DNA from: FEB-22 sp003105195
Lineage (GTDB): Bacteria > Pseudomonadota > Alphaproteobacteria > Rhizobiales > Xanthobacteraceae
Assembly: GCA_027493405.1 (NCBI GenBank)
Contig: JAOSKV010000008.1
Coordinates: forward strand, 62,001-126,000
DNA length: 64,000 nucleotides
Direction: 5' to 3'
Shown: positions 18,283-26,912 of the stretch, in pieces
How positions within the stretch are numbered: position 1 is the first letter of the stretch
Layout: every line of letters begins with the position of its first letter
The notes under the pieces: generated by a model
Database searches by the model: none
Told to the model about the DNA's origin: nothing
The model's input: only the letters and a program-made list of their open reading frames with translations
Translations under genes and position numbers: made by a program

Positions 18283-19113
18283 ATGATCAAGGATATCGTG
18301 GTGAGTCTGTCGACCGGCGACGGTCGGGAGGTGGCCGGAAGCTACGCGGTCTCGGTGGCCGAGGCCTTCGAGGCGCACGTGCTGGCGATCGCCTTCGCAC
18401 TCGAGCCGGTGATCCCGCCGACCTTCATGGGCGGCTTCCCAGCCGACCTGATCGAGGCGCAGCGCGCCGAGGGCGAGAAGTCGGCACGCGGCGCGATCAC
18501 CGGATTCGAGCAGGCCGCGCGGCGCGCCGGCGTCTCGGCGCAGTCGCACGTGTTCACGACCAGCCTCGCCGGCGCCGCCGACACCTTCGGGCGCATCGCA
18601 CGGCGGTTCGACCTGTGCGTCGTGCAGCAGGCCGAGCCGGACAAGGTCGCGCCCGAGGATCTGATCATCGAAGGCGCCCTGTTCGAGTCCGGCCGGCCCG
18701 TGATCGTCGTGCCCTACATCCAGCGCGGCGGCCTCAAGCTCGACCGCGTCATGCTGTGCTGGGACGGCAGCCGCAACGCGGCGCGCGCGATCGCGGATTC
18801 GATGCCGCTGCTCGCCAAGGCCAAGGCGGTCGACGTCGTGATCGTGGCGAGCGAGGCGCCGAAGAGCGACGAGCTGCCGGGCGCCGACATGGCGGAGCAC
18901 CTCGCGCGCCACGGGCTCAAGGTCGACATCAAGCGCATCGTCTCGAAGGAGACCGACGTCGCGAGCACGATCCTGTCCCACGCGGCCGACACCTCGGCGG
19001 ACTTCATCGTGATGGGCGGCTACGGCCACTCGCGCCTGCGCGAGTTCGTGCTCGGCGGCGCCACCCGCGGCATCCTCGGCGCGATGACGGTGCCGGTGCT
19101 GATGTCCCATTGA
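18283..19113 (+). CDS. Tandem-domain universal stress protein
   Basis: A 276-residue cytoplasmic protein with two UspA-like domains. The N-terminal domain starts IKDIVVSLSTG but lacks a clear ATP motif. The C-terminal domain (from LDRVMLCWDGSRNAARA) has the nucleotide-binding Gly pattern GGYGHSRLREFVLGGATRGI. Proteins of this layout are common in rhizobia and act in stress tolerance, probably through ATP or ligand binding. The downstream hairpin and GNAT gene suggest a short transcription unit. Confidence 0.92.
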   Translation: MIKDIVVSLSTGDGREVAGSYAVSVAEAFEAHVLAIAFALEPVIPPTFMGGFPADLIEAQRAEGEKSARGAITGFEQAARRAGVSAQSHVFTTSLAGAADTFGRIARRFDLCVVQQAEPDKVAPEDLIIEGALFESGRPVIVVPYIQRGGLKLDRVMLCWDGSRNAARAIADSMPLLAKAKAVDVVIVASEAPKSDELPGADMAEHLARHGLKVDIKRIVSKETDVASTILSHAADTSADFIVMGGYGHSRLREFVLGGATRGILGAMTVPVLMSH

Positions 19114-19139
19114 CAGGGACGCGGCCTTCCCGCTGACTG

Positions 19140-19168
19140 ACCCGGCGCCGCGAAAGGCGGCGCCGGGT
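19140..19168 (+). terminator. Perfect 12-bp hairpin after the usp gene
   Basis: ACCCGGCGCCGC and GCGGCGCCGGGT pair perfectly around GAAAG, 27 bases after the usp stop and 20 bases before the GNAT start. There is no T-run, so it may be a weak terminator or an RNA-stabilising structure. Confidence 0.45.
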
Positions 19169-19188
19169 GGTACAGCGCGGACGGCACC

Positions 19189-19734
19189 ATGGGCGCCTAT
19201 CCGAAAGAGTGGGAGCATCACGACGTGCTGCCGGACGGACGGCGCGTCTTCGTGCGTCCGATCAAGCCGGAAGATGCGGCGCTCTATCCGGATTTCCTCG
19301 CGGCCGTGACGGCGGACGACCTGCGCCTGCGATTCTTCACCGCGGTGCGAGAGCTCACCGAGGAGCAGATCGCCAGGCTGACGCGGCTCGACTACGACCG
19401 CGCCATCGCCTTCATCGCGCTCGACCCGGGCAGCGGCGGGATGCTCGGGGTCGTGCGCCTGCACCGGGACGGCGACGGCACGGGCGGCGAGTATGCGGTG
19501 CTGGTGCGCTCCGCGCTCAAGGGGCGCGGGCTCGGCTGGCTCCTGATGCGGCGGATGATCGACTACGCGCGCGCGGTCGGGCTCGCGCGCGTCCACGGCC
19601 AGGTGCTGGCCGAGAACGCGACCATGCTGCGGATGTGCGAGGAGCTCGGCTTCGAGATCGCCGACGAGCCGGGCGAGGCCGCGATCAAGCTGGTCACGCT
19701 GCCGCTCGGGGCGCCGCGGCCGAAGGCCGCCTGA
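19189..19734 (+). CDS. GNAT family N-acetyltransferase
   Basis: A 181-residue acetyl-CoA-dependent acetyltransferase. The opening DGRRVFVRPIKPEDAAL resembles the GNAT domain at the C terminus of Pat/YfiQ protein acetyltransferases. Acetyl-CoA motif A is seen in LVRSALKGRGLGWLLMRRMIDYA, and motif B in ENATMLRMCEELGFEI. It could acetylate proteins or small molecules; the substrate is unknown. It follows the usp gene, an association also common for stress-related GNAT proteins. Confidence 0.88.
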   Translation: MGAYPKEWEHHDVLPDGRRVFVRPIKPEDAALYPDFLAAVTADDLRLRFFTAVRELTEEQIARLTRLDYDRAIAFIALDPGSGGMLGVVRLHRDGDGTGGEYAVLVRSALKGRGLGWLLMRRMIDYARAVGLARVHGQVLAENATMLRMCEELGFEIADEPGEAAIKLVTLPLGAPRPKAA

Positions 19735-19742
19735 CGGCCGCC

Positions 19743-20423
19743 TCAGCCGGCGACCGCGCCCTCCTCCCGGCGCGGCAGCACGGTCTGCACCACGAGGCCG
19801 CGGGCATGGGCATCCACGATTCCGACCGAGCGCAGGGCGAAGAGCGTCATCGCCTGCACGGCGTCGCGCAGCCGCGCCGGGTCGCCGTCGACCGGCGGTG
19901 CGAGCGGCCCCACCAGCCCCTCGAGCAGCGCGCCGACCAGCGCGGCCGCCGCAATGGCGGTGTCCTGGCTCGGCAACTGCCCGCGCGCCATGGCGGCCGC
20001 GAGGCGCTGCTCGATCTCCGCGGCGAGCGCCTTGCGGTAGACGATGCGCACCTTGTCGACGCCGGCGTCGACCGGCTCGGCCAGCACCGCCCAGGCGAGG
20101 TGCCGGTCGCGCAGCGCGCGCGCCGCGAAGGTCGCGAGCGCGGCCGCGAGCGCCGACAGGGGACCGGGCGCGGCGTCGGCGGCGCGCCGCATGCGGCTGA
20201 TCTCCTGCTCCGAGACGGCCGCCACCAGCGCGGCGACGAGCTCGGTCTTGGACGGGAAGTAGCGATAGACGGTCCCGGCCGCGATGCCGGCGCGCCGGGC
20301 GACGGGCGCGATCTGCACCCCCGCCATGCCCTCCTGGCTTGCCAGCGCCTGCGCGCCCGAAACGATGGCGGCATGCCGCTCGGCCAGCCGCCGGACCACT
20401 TTCTCGGTGCGCCTGTAGGCCAT
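19743..20423 (-). CDS. TetR/AcrR family transcriptional regulator
   Basis: A 226-residue repressor-type protein. The N-terminal helix-turn-helix reads VQIAPVARRAGIAAGTVYRYFPSKTELVAAL, a clear TetR signature; the C-terminal ligand domain is variable. ATG 20423 (MAYRRTEKVVRR) follows a palindrome at 20455-20470 that probably is its own operator. It lies downstream of the TPP enzyme gene on the same strand and convergent with the GNAT gene. The controlled gene set is not evident beyond self-regulation. Confidence 0.9.
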   Translation of the reverse strand: MAYRRTEKVVRRLAERHAAIVSGAQALASQEGMAGVQIAPVARRAGIAAGTVYRYFPSKTELVAALVAAVSEQEISRMRRAADAAPGPLSALAAALATFAARALRDRHLAWAVLAEPVDAGVDKVRIVYRKALAAEIEQRLAAAMARGQLPSQDTAIAAAALVGALLEGLVGPLAPPVDGDPARLRDAVQAMTLFALRSVGIVDAHARGLVVQTVLPRREEGAVAG

Positions 20424-20454
20424 CCGTCCCGACTCGCCCGGCCCGCTCCAAGGA

Positions 20455-20470
20455 CTGAACTCTTGTTCAG
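20455..20470. promoter_or_regulatory. TetR operator palindrome
   Basis: CTGAAC-TCTT-GTTCAG is a perfect inverted repeat 32 bases upstream of the TetR-family start codon. The TGAAC/GTTCA half-sites are typical of TetR operators, so autoregulation is likely. Confidence 0.65.
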
Positions 20471-20507
20471 ACCCGAGCGCAAGGGGCGAATGCGCCCTCG
20501 GCGCATG

Positions 20508-20563
20508 AAAAATGGCCGGGCCCGGACGCGGCCAACCCGGCATCCGACCCGGCGCCGCGTCAG
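20508..20563 (-). terminator. Hairpins after the TPP enzyme gene
   Basis: On the minus strand the TPP-enzyme stop lies inside a GCCGCG/CGCGGC stem (20547-20563). A second GC-rich palindrome (GGCCGCG...CCGGGCCCGGCC, about 20514-20533) is followed by ATTTTT. This fits an intrinsic terminator between the enzyme and the TetR gene. Confidence 0.45.
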
Positions 20564-22193
20564 GCGCGGCGGGCGGCGCGCGACTTGTCGCGGATGGCGC
20601 CGAGGGTGGTCGAGGTCGTGATCCCCTCGGGATCGACCCGCAGGTGGAGGATCGCGGGCTTGCCGGACTTCTGCGCGGCCTCGAAGGCGGGCGCGAAGTC
20701 GGCGGTCCGCTCCACGGTCGCGCCGAAGCCGCCGAAGGCCTTCGCATAGGCCGCGAAGTCCGGATTGCGCAGCGCCGTGCCGATGACGCGGCCGGGATAC
20801 TCGCGCTCCTGGTGCATGCGGATGGTGCCGTACATGCCGTTGTCGACGATCGCGACGATGATCGGCAGGTCGTACTGGACCGCGGTCGCGAACTCCTGGC
20901 CGTTCATCAGGAAGTCGCCGTCGCCCGCGAGGCAGAACACGGTGCGCTCCGGATAGAGGCGCTTGGCCGCGATCGCGGCCGGCACGCCATAGCCCATCGA
21001 GCCCGAGGTGGGGCCGAGCAGCGTGCCGAAGCGGCGGAAGCGATAGAAGCGGTGCAGCCAGCCCGAGAAATTCCCGGCGCCGTTGCAGAGAATGGAATCC
21101 GGCGGCAGCACGCCGCGCAGCCACACCATGACTCCGAGCCCCCCCGGTCCGCCCCCAATGCCCCCTCGCCGCGATCTCGATTCGGCGGCTGCAGGCCCTC
21201 GAGCGCCGCCGCGAAGGCGGTGGGCGAGGCGTTGATCGCGAGATGCGGCCGGTAGACCCGGCCGAGCTCCTCGGCGCCCGGATGGACGTGCACCAAGGTG
21301 GTCTTGGGCGTCGGGATGTCGAGGACCGTGTAGCTCTGCGAGGGCAGCTCGCCGAGACGGCCGCCGAGGAGGATCACGAGGTCCGCCGCCTTGATGCGGC
21401 TCACCAGCTTCGGGTTCGGGCCGACCCCGAGATCGCCCGCGTAGCAGGGATGCAGCGCGTCGAACAGGTGGCCGCGGCGGAAGGTGGTCACGACCGGCAG
21501 GGCGAAGCGCTCGGCGAAGCGCCCGACCGCCGCATAGGCGGCCTCCGACCAGCGGCTGCCGCCGAGCAGCATGACCGGCCGCTCGGCGCGCCACAGGAGC
21601 TTCTGCAGCCGCGACATGTCGGCGAGGCCGGGCCAGGTCTCGACCGGCTCGGCCGCAAGCGCGTCGGCGACCGAGACCCGCTCCACCAGCATATCCTCGG
21701 GCAGCGCCATCACGACCGGCCCGGGCCGGCCGCTGGTCGCCGTGTAGAAGGCGCGCGACACCAGCTCGGGGATGCGCGCCGGGTCGTCGATCTCGGTCGC
21801 CCATTTGGCAACCGTGCCGAACACCGCGCGGTAATCGAGCTCCTGGAAGGCCTCGCGCTCGCGCATGTCGCGCGCGACCTGGCCGACGAACATGATGAGC
21901 GGCGTCGAGTCCTGGCGCGCGATGTGGAGGCCCGGCGAGCCGTTGGTGGCGCCGGGGCCGCGCGTCACGAAGGCGACGCCCGGACGCCCGGTGAGCTTGC
22001 CCACGGCTTCGGCCATCATCACGGCGCCGCCCTCCTGGCGGCACACCGTGACCGCGACGTCGCGATCGTGGAAGGCGTCGAGCGCCGCCAGGTAGCTCTC
22101 GCCCGGCACACAGAAGGCATGGCGCACACCCTGGGCGACGAGCTGGTCCACCAGCACCTCGCCGCCGCTGCGCGTGTTGTCCTTGTCTCGCAT
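20560..22193 (-). CDS. Thiamine-pyrophosphate enzyme (acetolactate synthase-like), interrupted
   Basis: A ThDP-dependent enzyme of the acetolactate synthase large-subunit family. ATG 22193 gives MRDKDNTRSGGEVL. N-terminal PYR domain: activating Glu in CRQEGGAVMMAEA. C-terminal PP domain: GNFSGWLHRFYRFRRFGT, GSMGYGVPAAIAAK and the metal/ThDP motif GDGDFLMNGQEFATAV. The frame shifts in a G/C-homopolymer stretch at about 21130-21185, where the linker between domains looks about 20 residues shorter than usual. It may act on pyruvate or a related 2-oxo acid; a catabolic role is as likely as branched-chain synthesis because no small subunit is near. TetR follows downstream. Confidence 0.85.
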
Positions 22194-22495
22194 GGTTCCG
22201 TCCTGCTTGGTCGCGTCCCGAAGCGGTTCGCCGGACCGGTTCTCGCTATCGCCAACTCCCGATCGGCGCAACGGCTACGGCGCGCCGGAGCCCGTGCGGG
22301 AGGCGATGCTTCACGCTGAGTGGACCGCCGGCGGCGAGGCGGCCGAGAGGTCGCGGACGCCATCGTATCGCAATCGGCCCGCGCGCCGATATCGGCGCCG
22401 AGGCCCGCGTCACGCGCGGGCGGCCATGTTCCGACAAATGCGCGGCGGTGCGCCGGGCCGCTCCCGGGAACCGTGCGCGGGAGCGCCGCTGCGGA
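22194..22495. other. Intergenic region upstream of the TPP enzyme
   Basis: About 300 bases between the XRE regulator stop and the TPP enzyme start, both on the minus strand. Very GC-rich with no convincing open frame, promoter box or long repeat; the promoter of the TPP gene presumably lies here. Confidence 0.4.
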
Positions 22496-22891
22496 TCAGC
22501 GGCGGCGACCCGACATCTGCACCACCAGGTCGACGATGGAGCGGCGCAGATTGGAGTCGTCGAGCTCGGAATAGGCGCGCAGCAGCCGGAACGCGCCCGG
22601 CACCGTGAGCAGCTTGAGCGGAGACGCCTCGCCGCTGGCGCGGATCTCGTCGTCGTCCAGCACCTCCTTGCCCGTGAAGAAGGTGTTGACGGGAACGCCG
22701 AGAACCTCGGCAATGCGCGTCAGGCGGCCCGCGCCGACGCGATTGACGCCTTTCTCGTATTTTTGAACCTGCTGAAACGTCACGCCCAGGTGGGTGGCGA
22801 GCGCCGTTTGCGACATGCCCCGCGCGAGTCGCTGTATTCTGATCCGGTGGCCGACTTCGACATCGACCGGATCAGGTCTTTTCACTGACAT
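22496..22891 (-). CDS. XRE-family HTH regulator (PraR/PhrR-like)
   Basis: A 131-residue regulator. The HTH reads GHRIRIQRLARGMSQTALATHLGVTFQQVQKYEKGVNRVGAGRL, the hallmark of the short rhizobial XRE proteins typified by PraR/PhrR. The C-terminal helix (LLRAYSELDDSNLRRSIVDLV) is the usual dimerisation/phosphoregulation-like tail. ATG 22891 gives MSVKRPDPVDVEVG; the frame is open a little upstream, but the homologous start is here. The upstream region (22892-23065) is clearly richer in A/T than its surroundings and likely holds the promoter. Confidence 0.9.
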   Translation of the reverse strand: MSVKRPDPVDVEVGHRIRIQRLARGMSQTALATHLGVTFQQVQKYEKGVNRVGAGRLTRIAEVLGVPVNTFFTGKEVLDDDEIRASGEASPLKLLTVPGAFRLLRAYSELDDSNLRRSIVDLVVQMSGRRR

Positions 22892-23085
22892 CGTCTGTGG
22901 TCTCCATGACAAAAAAATCCGGCGCGCTCCCACCAAAGGCGCCGGGCATCGGGAACACTATCAGGAGTCGCTGCGCTGGGCGAGCGTCGTGAAGCCCGTT
23001 CACCGAAGCTTAACGCACAACGCGCAGGAGAGCCATTGATATCGTTGACGAAAACGGCTGACGTTTCATCTTTTGAAACTGGTCT

Positions 23086-23440
23086 TCAATTGACGGTTCG
23101 GGGCGCCTTCTCGCTGTCGCTCTGGGCGAGGTACTGCGCGACGGCGAGGATCCGGGCGGCCTCGGGCGAGGCGAGCGTGAGGATCCCGCGCGGATCGAGC
23201 TGCGCCGCGACCGCCTTCGGGTCGCGCGCAAGCGCGACGAAAGCCTCGATGGCGGCGCGGGTGTCTTCCGGCATGGCCGCGATGGCACGCAGCAGGAACA
23301 GCATGCCGGGCTCGCGGGTCAGGTAGTGCAGCTCGAACAACTCGGCCGGATTGGCGCGGCCCGCGATCAAGGTGCGGATCACATGCGCGGCACCGGATTT
23401 GGGGGCGCCGCGGGGGGCGGCGCGACGACGAACGACTCAT
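23086..23440 (-). CDS. Conserved hypothetical protein, probable frameshift near the start
   Basis: A continuous segment begins VIRTLIAGRANPAELFELHYLTREPGM (98 codons from 23382) and ends APRTVN. No function is recognised. An ATG at 23440 with an excellent AGGGAAG site gives MSRSSSRRP. It enters the conserved frame only after a one-base change in the G6 run near 23411-23416, so I propose the gene starts at 23440 with a homopolymer error. The product would be about 118 residues, mainly helical, without signal peptide or membrane segments. Confidence 0.55.
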
Positions 23441-23739
23441 GAGCGACTTCCCTTGTGTGCGGCCTTTGCGGCTCTTGTCCTCGACGGTCCTGGGTGGAGC
23501 CTGCGGGCGCGCCGCGCATCGCATGAACCGTGGGCACGCCGTCGCGCTACGCGGCACCTGCGATCGGTGACGGGTGCTTGGCCGGCCGCCAGGTCCACCA
23601 CCCGGCGCATGTCGATGGCCAAATGCAACAGGTGCCCCCTTCGCACGACGAGCGCTGACGCGTGCGTGGCCCATGGACACGCTACCGTCGACCATCGCGA
23701 CGCGCAAGAAGCTTCGGCCGTCCGGCGTGCGTGACGGGT
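23441..23739. other. Intergenic stretch without a supported gene
   Basis: Open frames exist on both strands but show no ribosome site, conserved motif or normal composition. It may hold the promoter of the minus-strand hypothetical gene. I see no repeat here. Confidence 0.4.
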
Positions 23740-24798
23740 TCACGCCGGCGATGCGAATTCGATGACGGTCTTGATGTCGCCGGGCAGCGGCGCGAGCGCC
23801 TCGCGCCAGCGTGCCAGCGGCACGCGCCGCGAGATCAGCCCCGCGAGCCAGGCCCGGTCGGCCTGCGCGAGCGCGGCCGCGGCCGTCTCGAAATGCGCGC
23901 GGTTGGCGTTCACGGTGCCGAAGGCGACGCCATTGTTGAGCACCATGGCGCGGTTGATGAGGCCGATGTCGACCGGGCCCATGCGGCCGACGCCGGAGAG
24001 CCCCGCGAGGCAGACGATTCCGGCCGGGGCCGTGCGGCCGAGCACCGCCGCGATCACGGGCACCGCGCCCGTGCATTCCATGACGATGTCGGGCGCCAGC
24101 GCCTCGAGCGCCGCAAGGTCGCCGGCGAGATGCGCGGCGCCGAGCGCGCGGACGAGCGCGGGCTTCGGTCCCTCCGTGTTGCGGTCGAACACCGTGACGT
24201 CGAGGCCGCGCTGGCGCCCGAGCAGCGCGGCGAGGAGGCCGATCGGCCCCGCGCCGGTGACCAGAACGGTGCGCGGGCGAAACGCGCGGTCGCGGCGGCC
24301 GATGCGATCGACGTGATCCCAGGCCTTGGCGACGACGCTCGCGGGCTCGAGCAGCACGCCGCACAGGCCGAGGGCCGGATCGACCTTGACGGCGAAATCG
24401 GGCTCCAGGCGGAACCGCTCGGCGCCGTAGCCGTGACGCTCCTTGATGCCGCGCTCGGTGTAGCGGCCATTGCGGCACATGTCCCATTCGCCGGTCGCGC
24501 AGGCCGGGCACGGCACCGGGTCGGGACGACGCACGATGCCGACCACGCGGTCGCCCGGCCGCAGGCCGCAGCCCGCCGGCGCTTCGATCACCTCGCCGAG
24601 CGACTCGTGGCCGAGGATCAGCCGGTCCGCGCCGGGCGGTGCCCTGCCGTACTCGGCGGCGAGGATCTCGCGGTCGGTGCCGCAGACGCCGAGCGCGAGC
24701 GCGCGCACCAGCACGGCGCCGTCGCCCGGATCGGGCTCGGGCATCTCGGCAAGCGTGGCCGAATCCGCAACGCCGGGACGAACCGTGATGGCGAGCAT
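23740..24798 (-). CDS. Glucose 1-dehydrogenase-like zinc alcohol dehydrogenase
   Basis: A 352-residue medium-chain dehydrogenase of the archaeal-type glucose dehydrogenase group. Catalytic zinc ligands: Cys in LGVCGTDREI, and His-Glu in LILGHESLGEV. The partial structural zinc loop is CPACATGEWDMC. The NAD(P) motif is TGAGPIGLLAALLG. The substrate-shaping YGAERFRLEP and late NNGVAFGTVNANR match the glucose dehydrogenase C-terminal domain. It oxidises an aldose, probably glucose, to the lactone; the exact sugar is inferred. It lies upstream of the hypothetical protein on the same strand. Confidence 0.85.
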   Translation of the reverse strand: MLAITVRPGVADSATLAEMPEPDPGDGAVLVRALALGVCGTDREILAAEYGRAPPGADRLILGHESLGEVIEAPAGCGLRPGDRVVGIVRRPDPVPCPACATGEWDMCRNGRYTERGIKERHGYGAERFRLEPDFAVKVDPALGLCGVLLEPASVVAKAWDHVDRIGRRDRAFRPRTVLVTGAGPIGLLAALLGRQRGLDVTVFDRNTEGPKPALVRALGAAHLAGDLAALEALAPDIVMECTGAVPVIAAVLGRTAPAGIVCLAGLSGVGRMGPVDIGLINRAMVLNNGVAFGTVNANRAHFETAAAALAQADRAWLAGLISRRVPLARWREALAPLPGDIKTVIEFASPA

Positions 24799-24857
24799 TC
24801 CGCCTCCGCGCCTGGCCCCGCGCGGTCAATGCGCGGGCGCGCGCAGCGTTCCGGACT

Positions 24858-25256
24858 TCAGGTCGCGGCCTCGACCGAGATGACACGGAAGGTGTGCATC
24901 TCGCCGTCCTCGTCGCGGATCGAGACGTATTCGCCCGGTCGGAAGGCGTGCGCGCCGAAGCGATAGCCGGCCTCGTCGTCCTCCTCGGCCGTCGCGTCGT
25001 AGTCGAACACCCACTGGGCATGGTCCCGCCCGCCGGCCTTGTGGACCAGGCGGCCGAGCTCGTCCTCCTCGCCTTCCCAGAAGCGGCGCACGCCGCAGCG
25101 CTCGCGATACTTGCGCCAGAGCTCCACGTCGATGTGCCCCGTCTCGTCGAGCGGCGCCACGAACTCGTAGCCGTGGCGGTTCGAGCCCGAAGGGAACTCC
25201 TTCGAGCGGGCAAGGTGGAGCCGGATGCGCTTGAGCACATGCGGCAGCTGGGTCAT
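24858..25256 (-). CDS. Conserved hypothetical acidic protein
   Basis: A 132-residue soluble protein starting MTQLPHVLKRIRLHLARSKEFPSGS at ATG 25256, with GAGGAGA 6 bases upstream. It contains SNRHGYEFVAPLDETGHID, WRKYRERCGVRRFWEGEE, and FRPGEYVSIRDEDGEMHTFRV, which suggests a small beta-barrel end. Similar proteins occur in rhizobia with no assigned function. It is divergent from the APH-kinase gene and upstream of the glucose dehydrogenase. Confidence 0.75.
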   Translation of the reverse strand: MTQLPHVLKRIRLHLARSKEFPSGSNRHGYEFVAPLDETGHIDVELWRKYRERCGVRRFWEGEEDELGRLVHKAGGRDHAQWVFDYDATAEEDDEAGYRFGAHAFRPGEYVSIRDEDGEMHTFRVISVEAAT

Positions 25257-25373
25257 GGCAGGTCTCCTCGGTCGAATCCGCATCTGTCTAGCCTGTACGG
25301 AACGGATGAAATTGATATCCCTCAATGCCCGGGCCGGGTGGCGAGGCCCTATCCTAACGTCTTGGAACCGCCC

Positions 25374-26912
25374 ATGCACCATCAGGTGGAATCGCAGGAC
25401 GAGGTCTTCGGTTTCATGGGCGAGGCCGCGACGCACGGCCATGCCGTGCAGCGGATCGACACCCATGCGGCCGCCGTCTTCCTGGCGGGCGAGCGGGCTT
25501 ACAAGATCAAGCGCGCGGTCCGGTTCCCGTTCCTCGACTACGGCACCCTCGATAAGCGCAAGCAGGCCTGCGAGGCCGAGCTCGAGGTGAACCGGCCCTT
25601 CGCGGGCGCGCTCTATCGGCGCGTCGTCGCGATCACGCGGGAGGCGGACGGGCGCCTCGCCCTCGACGGGGCCGGCGCGCCCGCGGAATGGGCGGTGGAG
25701 ATGCGCCGCTTCGATGTGGAGGCGACGCTCGACCGGCTGGCGGAGCGGCGCGAGATCGACCTCGCGCTGGCCGACGCGCTCGGCCGGGCGGTCGCGGCCG
25801 CCCATGCGGGCCTTCCCGAAGTGGCGGCCGAGCCCTGGCTCGCGATGCTGGCGCGCACCCTCGACCAGAACGACGCGGAGCTCGCCGAATGGCCGGACCT
25901 GTTCGCGCCGGCGCGCGTGACCGAGCTCGGCCGCGCGAGCCGGACAGCGCTGGCGCGGCTCGTCCCGCTGCTGCGCGCGCGCGGCGCGCGCGGGCTGATC
26001 CGGCGCGGGCACGGCGACCTCCATCTCGGCAACATCGTGCTGATCGAGGGGACGCCGGTCGCCTTCGACGCCATCGAGTTCGATCCGCTGATCGCGGCGG
26101 GCGACCTGCTCTACGACCTCGCCTTCCTGCTGATGGATCTCGTGGAGCGCGGCCTCGGTACAGCCGCCAATGTCGTGCTCAACCGCTATCTCGTGGAAAC
26201 GCGGCGGGCGGAGGATCTCGACGCGCTCGCGGCGCTGCCCCTGTTCCTGTCGCTGCGCGCCGCGATCCGCGCCAAGGTGACGGCGGCGCGGCTGGAGACC
26301 GCGGCGGAGGACGCCAGGGCAGGTATCGCACGCAGCGCGCGCGGCTATTTCGATCTCGCCTGCGACCTGATCGCGCCGGCGGCGCCGCGCCTGGTCGCGG
26401 TCGGCGGCCTCTCGGGCACCGGCAAGTCGGCGCTCGCGGCCGCGCTCGCGCCCGAAATCGTGCCGGCGCCCGGCGCCGTCGTGCTGCGCTCGGATGTCGA
26501 GCGCAAGGCGCTGTTCGGGCTCGCCGAAACCGAGCGGCTTCCCGCGGAGGCATATCGCTCCGAAGTCGGCGCCCGGCTCTATGCGACGCTGACCGAGAAG
26601 GCGCGGCGCGTGCTCGCGGCCGGACACTCGGCGATCGTCGACGCGGTGTTCGCCCGGCCCGAGGAGCGCGCCGCGATCGCGGCCGTGTCGCCGGCTTTCC
26701 GCGGCCTGTTCCTCACGGCCGATCTTGCGACGCGCGTGGCGCGGGTCGGCGGGCGCGCGGGCGACGCCTCGGACGCGGATGCCGCGGTCGCGCGCCGGCA
26801 GGAGAGCTACGATCTCGGCGCGCTCGACTGGACGCGGGTCGACGCCGGCGGCTCGCCGGAGGAGACGCGCGCGCGCGCGATGGCCGCGCTCGGCCTCACG
26901 GCCTCGAACTGA
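25374..26912 (+). CDS. Bifunctional APH-like kinase / AAA P-loop protein
   Basis: A 512-residue fusion. Residues 1-320 resemble an aminoglycoside phosphotransferase fold: catalytic loop IRRGHGDLHLGNIVL (His-Gly-Asp, Asn) and FDAIEFDPLIAAGDLLYDLAFLLMDL. Residues 340-512 are a P-loop kinase: Walker A VGGLSGTGKSALAAAL, then LRSDVERKALFG and a late VARRQESYDLG lid. The pairing is known in uncharacterised proteobacterial proteins (DUF-type). Substrates are unknown. ATG 25374 was chosen from the conserved start (MHHQVESQDEV); the frame is open upstream. It overlaps the end of the convergent AGE gene by 17 bases. Confidence 0.85.
   Translation: MHHQVESQDEVFGFMGEAATHGHAVQRIDTHAAAVFLAGERAYKIKRAVRFPFLDYGTLDKRKQACEAELEVNRPFAGALYRRVVAITREADGRLALDGAGAPAEWAVEMRRFDVEATLDRLAERREIDLALADALGRAVAAAHAGLPEVAAEPWLAMLARTLDQNDAELAEWPDLFAPARVTELGRASRTALARLVPLLRARGARGLIRRGHGDLHLGNIVLIEGTPVAFDAIEFDPLIAAGDLLYDLAFLLMDLVERGLGTAANVVLNRYLVETRRAEDLDALAALPLFLSLRAAIRAKVTAARLETAAEDARAGIARSARGYFDLACDLIAPAAPRLVAVGGLSGTGKSALAAALAPEIVPAPGAVVLRSDVERKALFGLAETERLPAEAYRSEVGARLYATLTEKARRVLAAGHSAIVDAVFARPEERAAIAAVSPAFRGLFLTADLATRVARVGGRAGDASDADAAVARRQESYDLGALDWTRVDAGGSPEETRARAMAALGLTASN

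Noticed and set aside
23441..23739. Open frames between the hypothetical gene and glucose dehydrogenase
   Set aside because: No ribosome site, no conserved motif and odd composition; not supportable as a gene.
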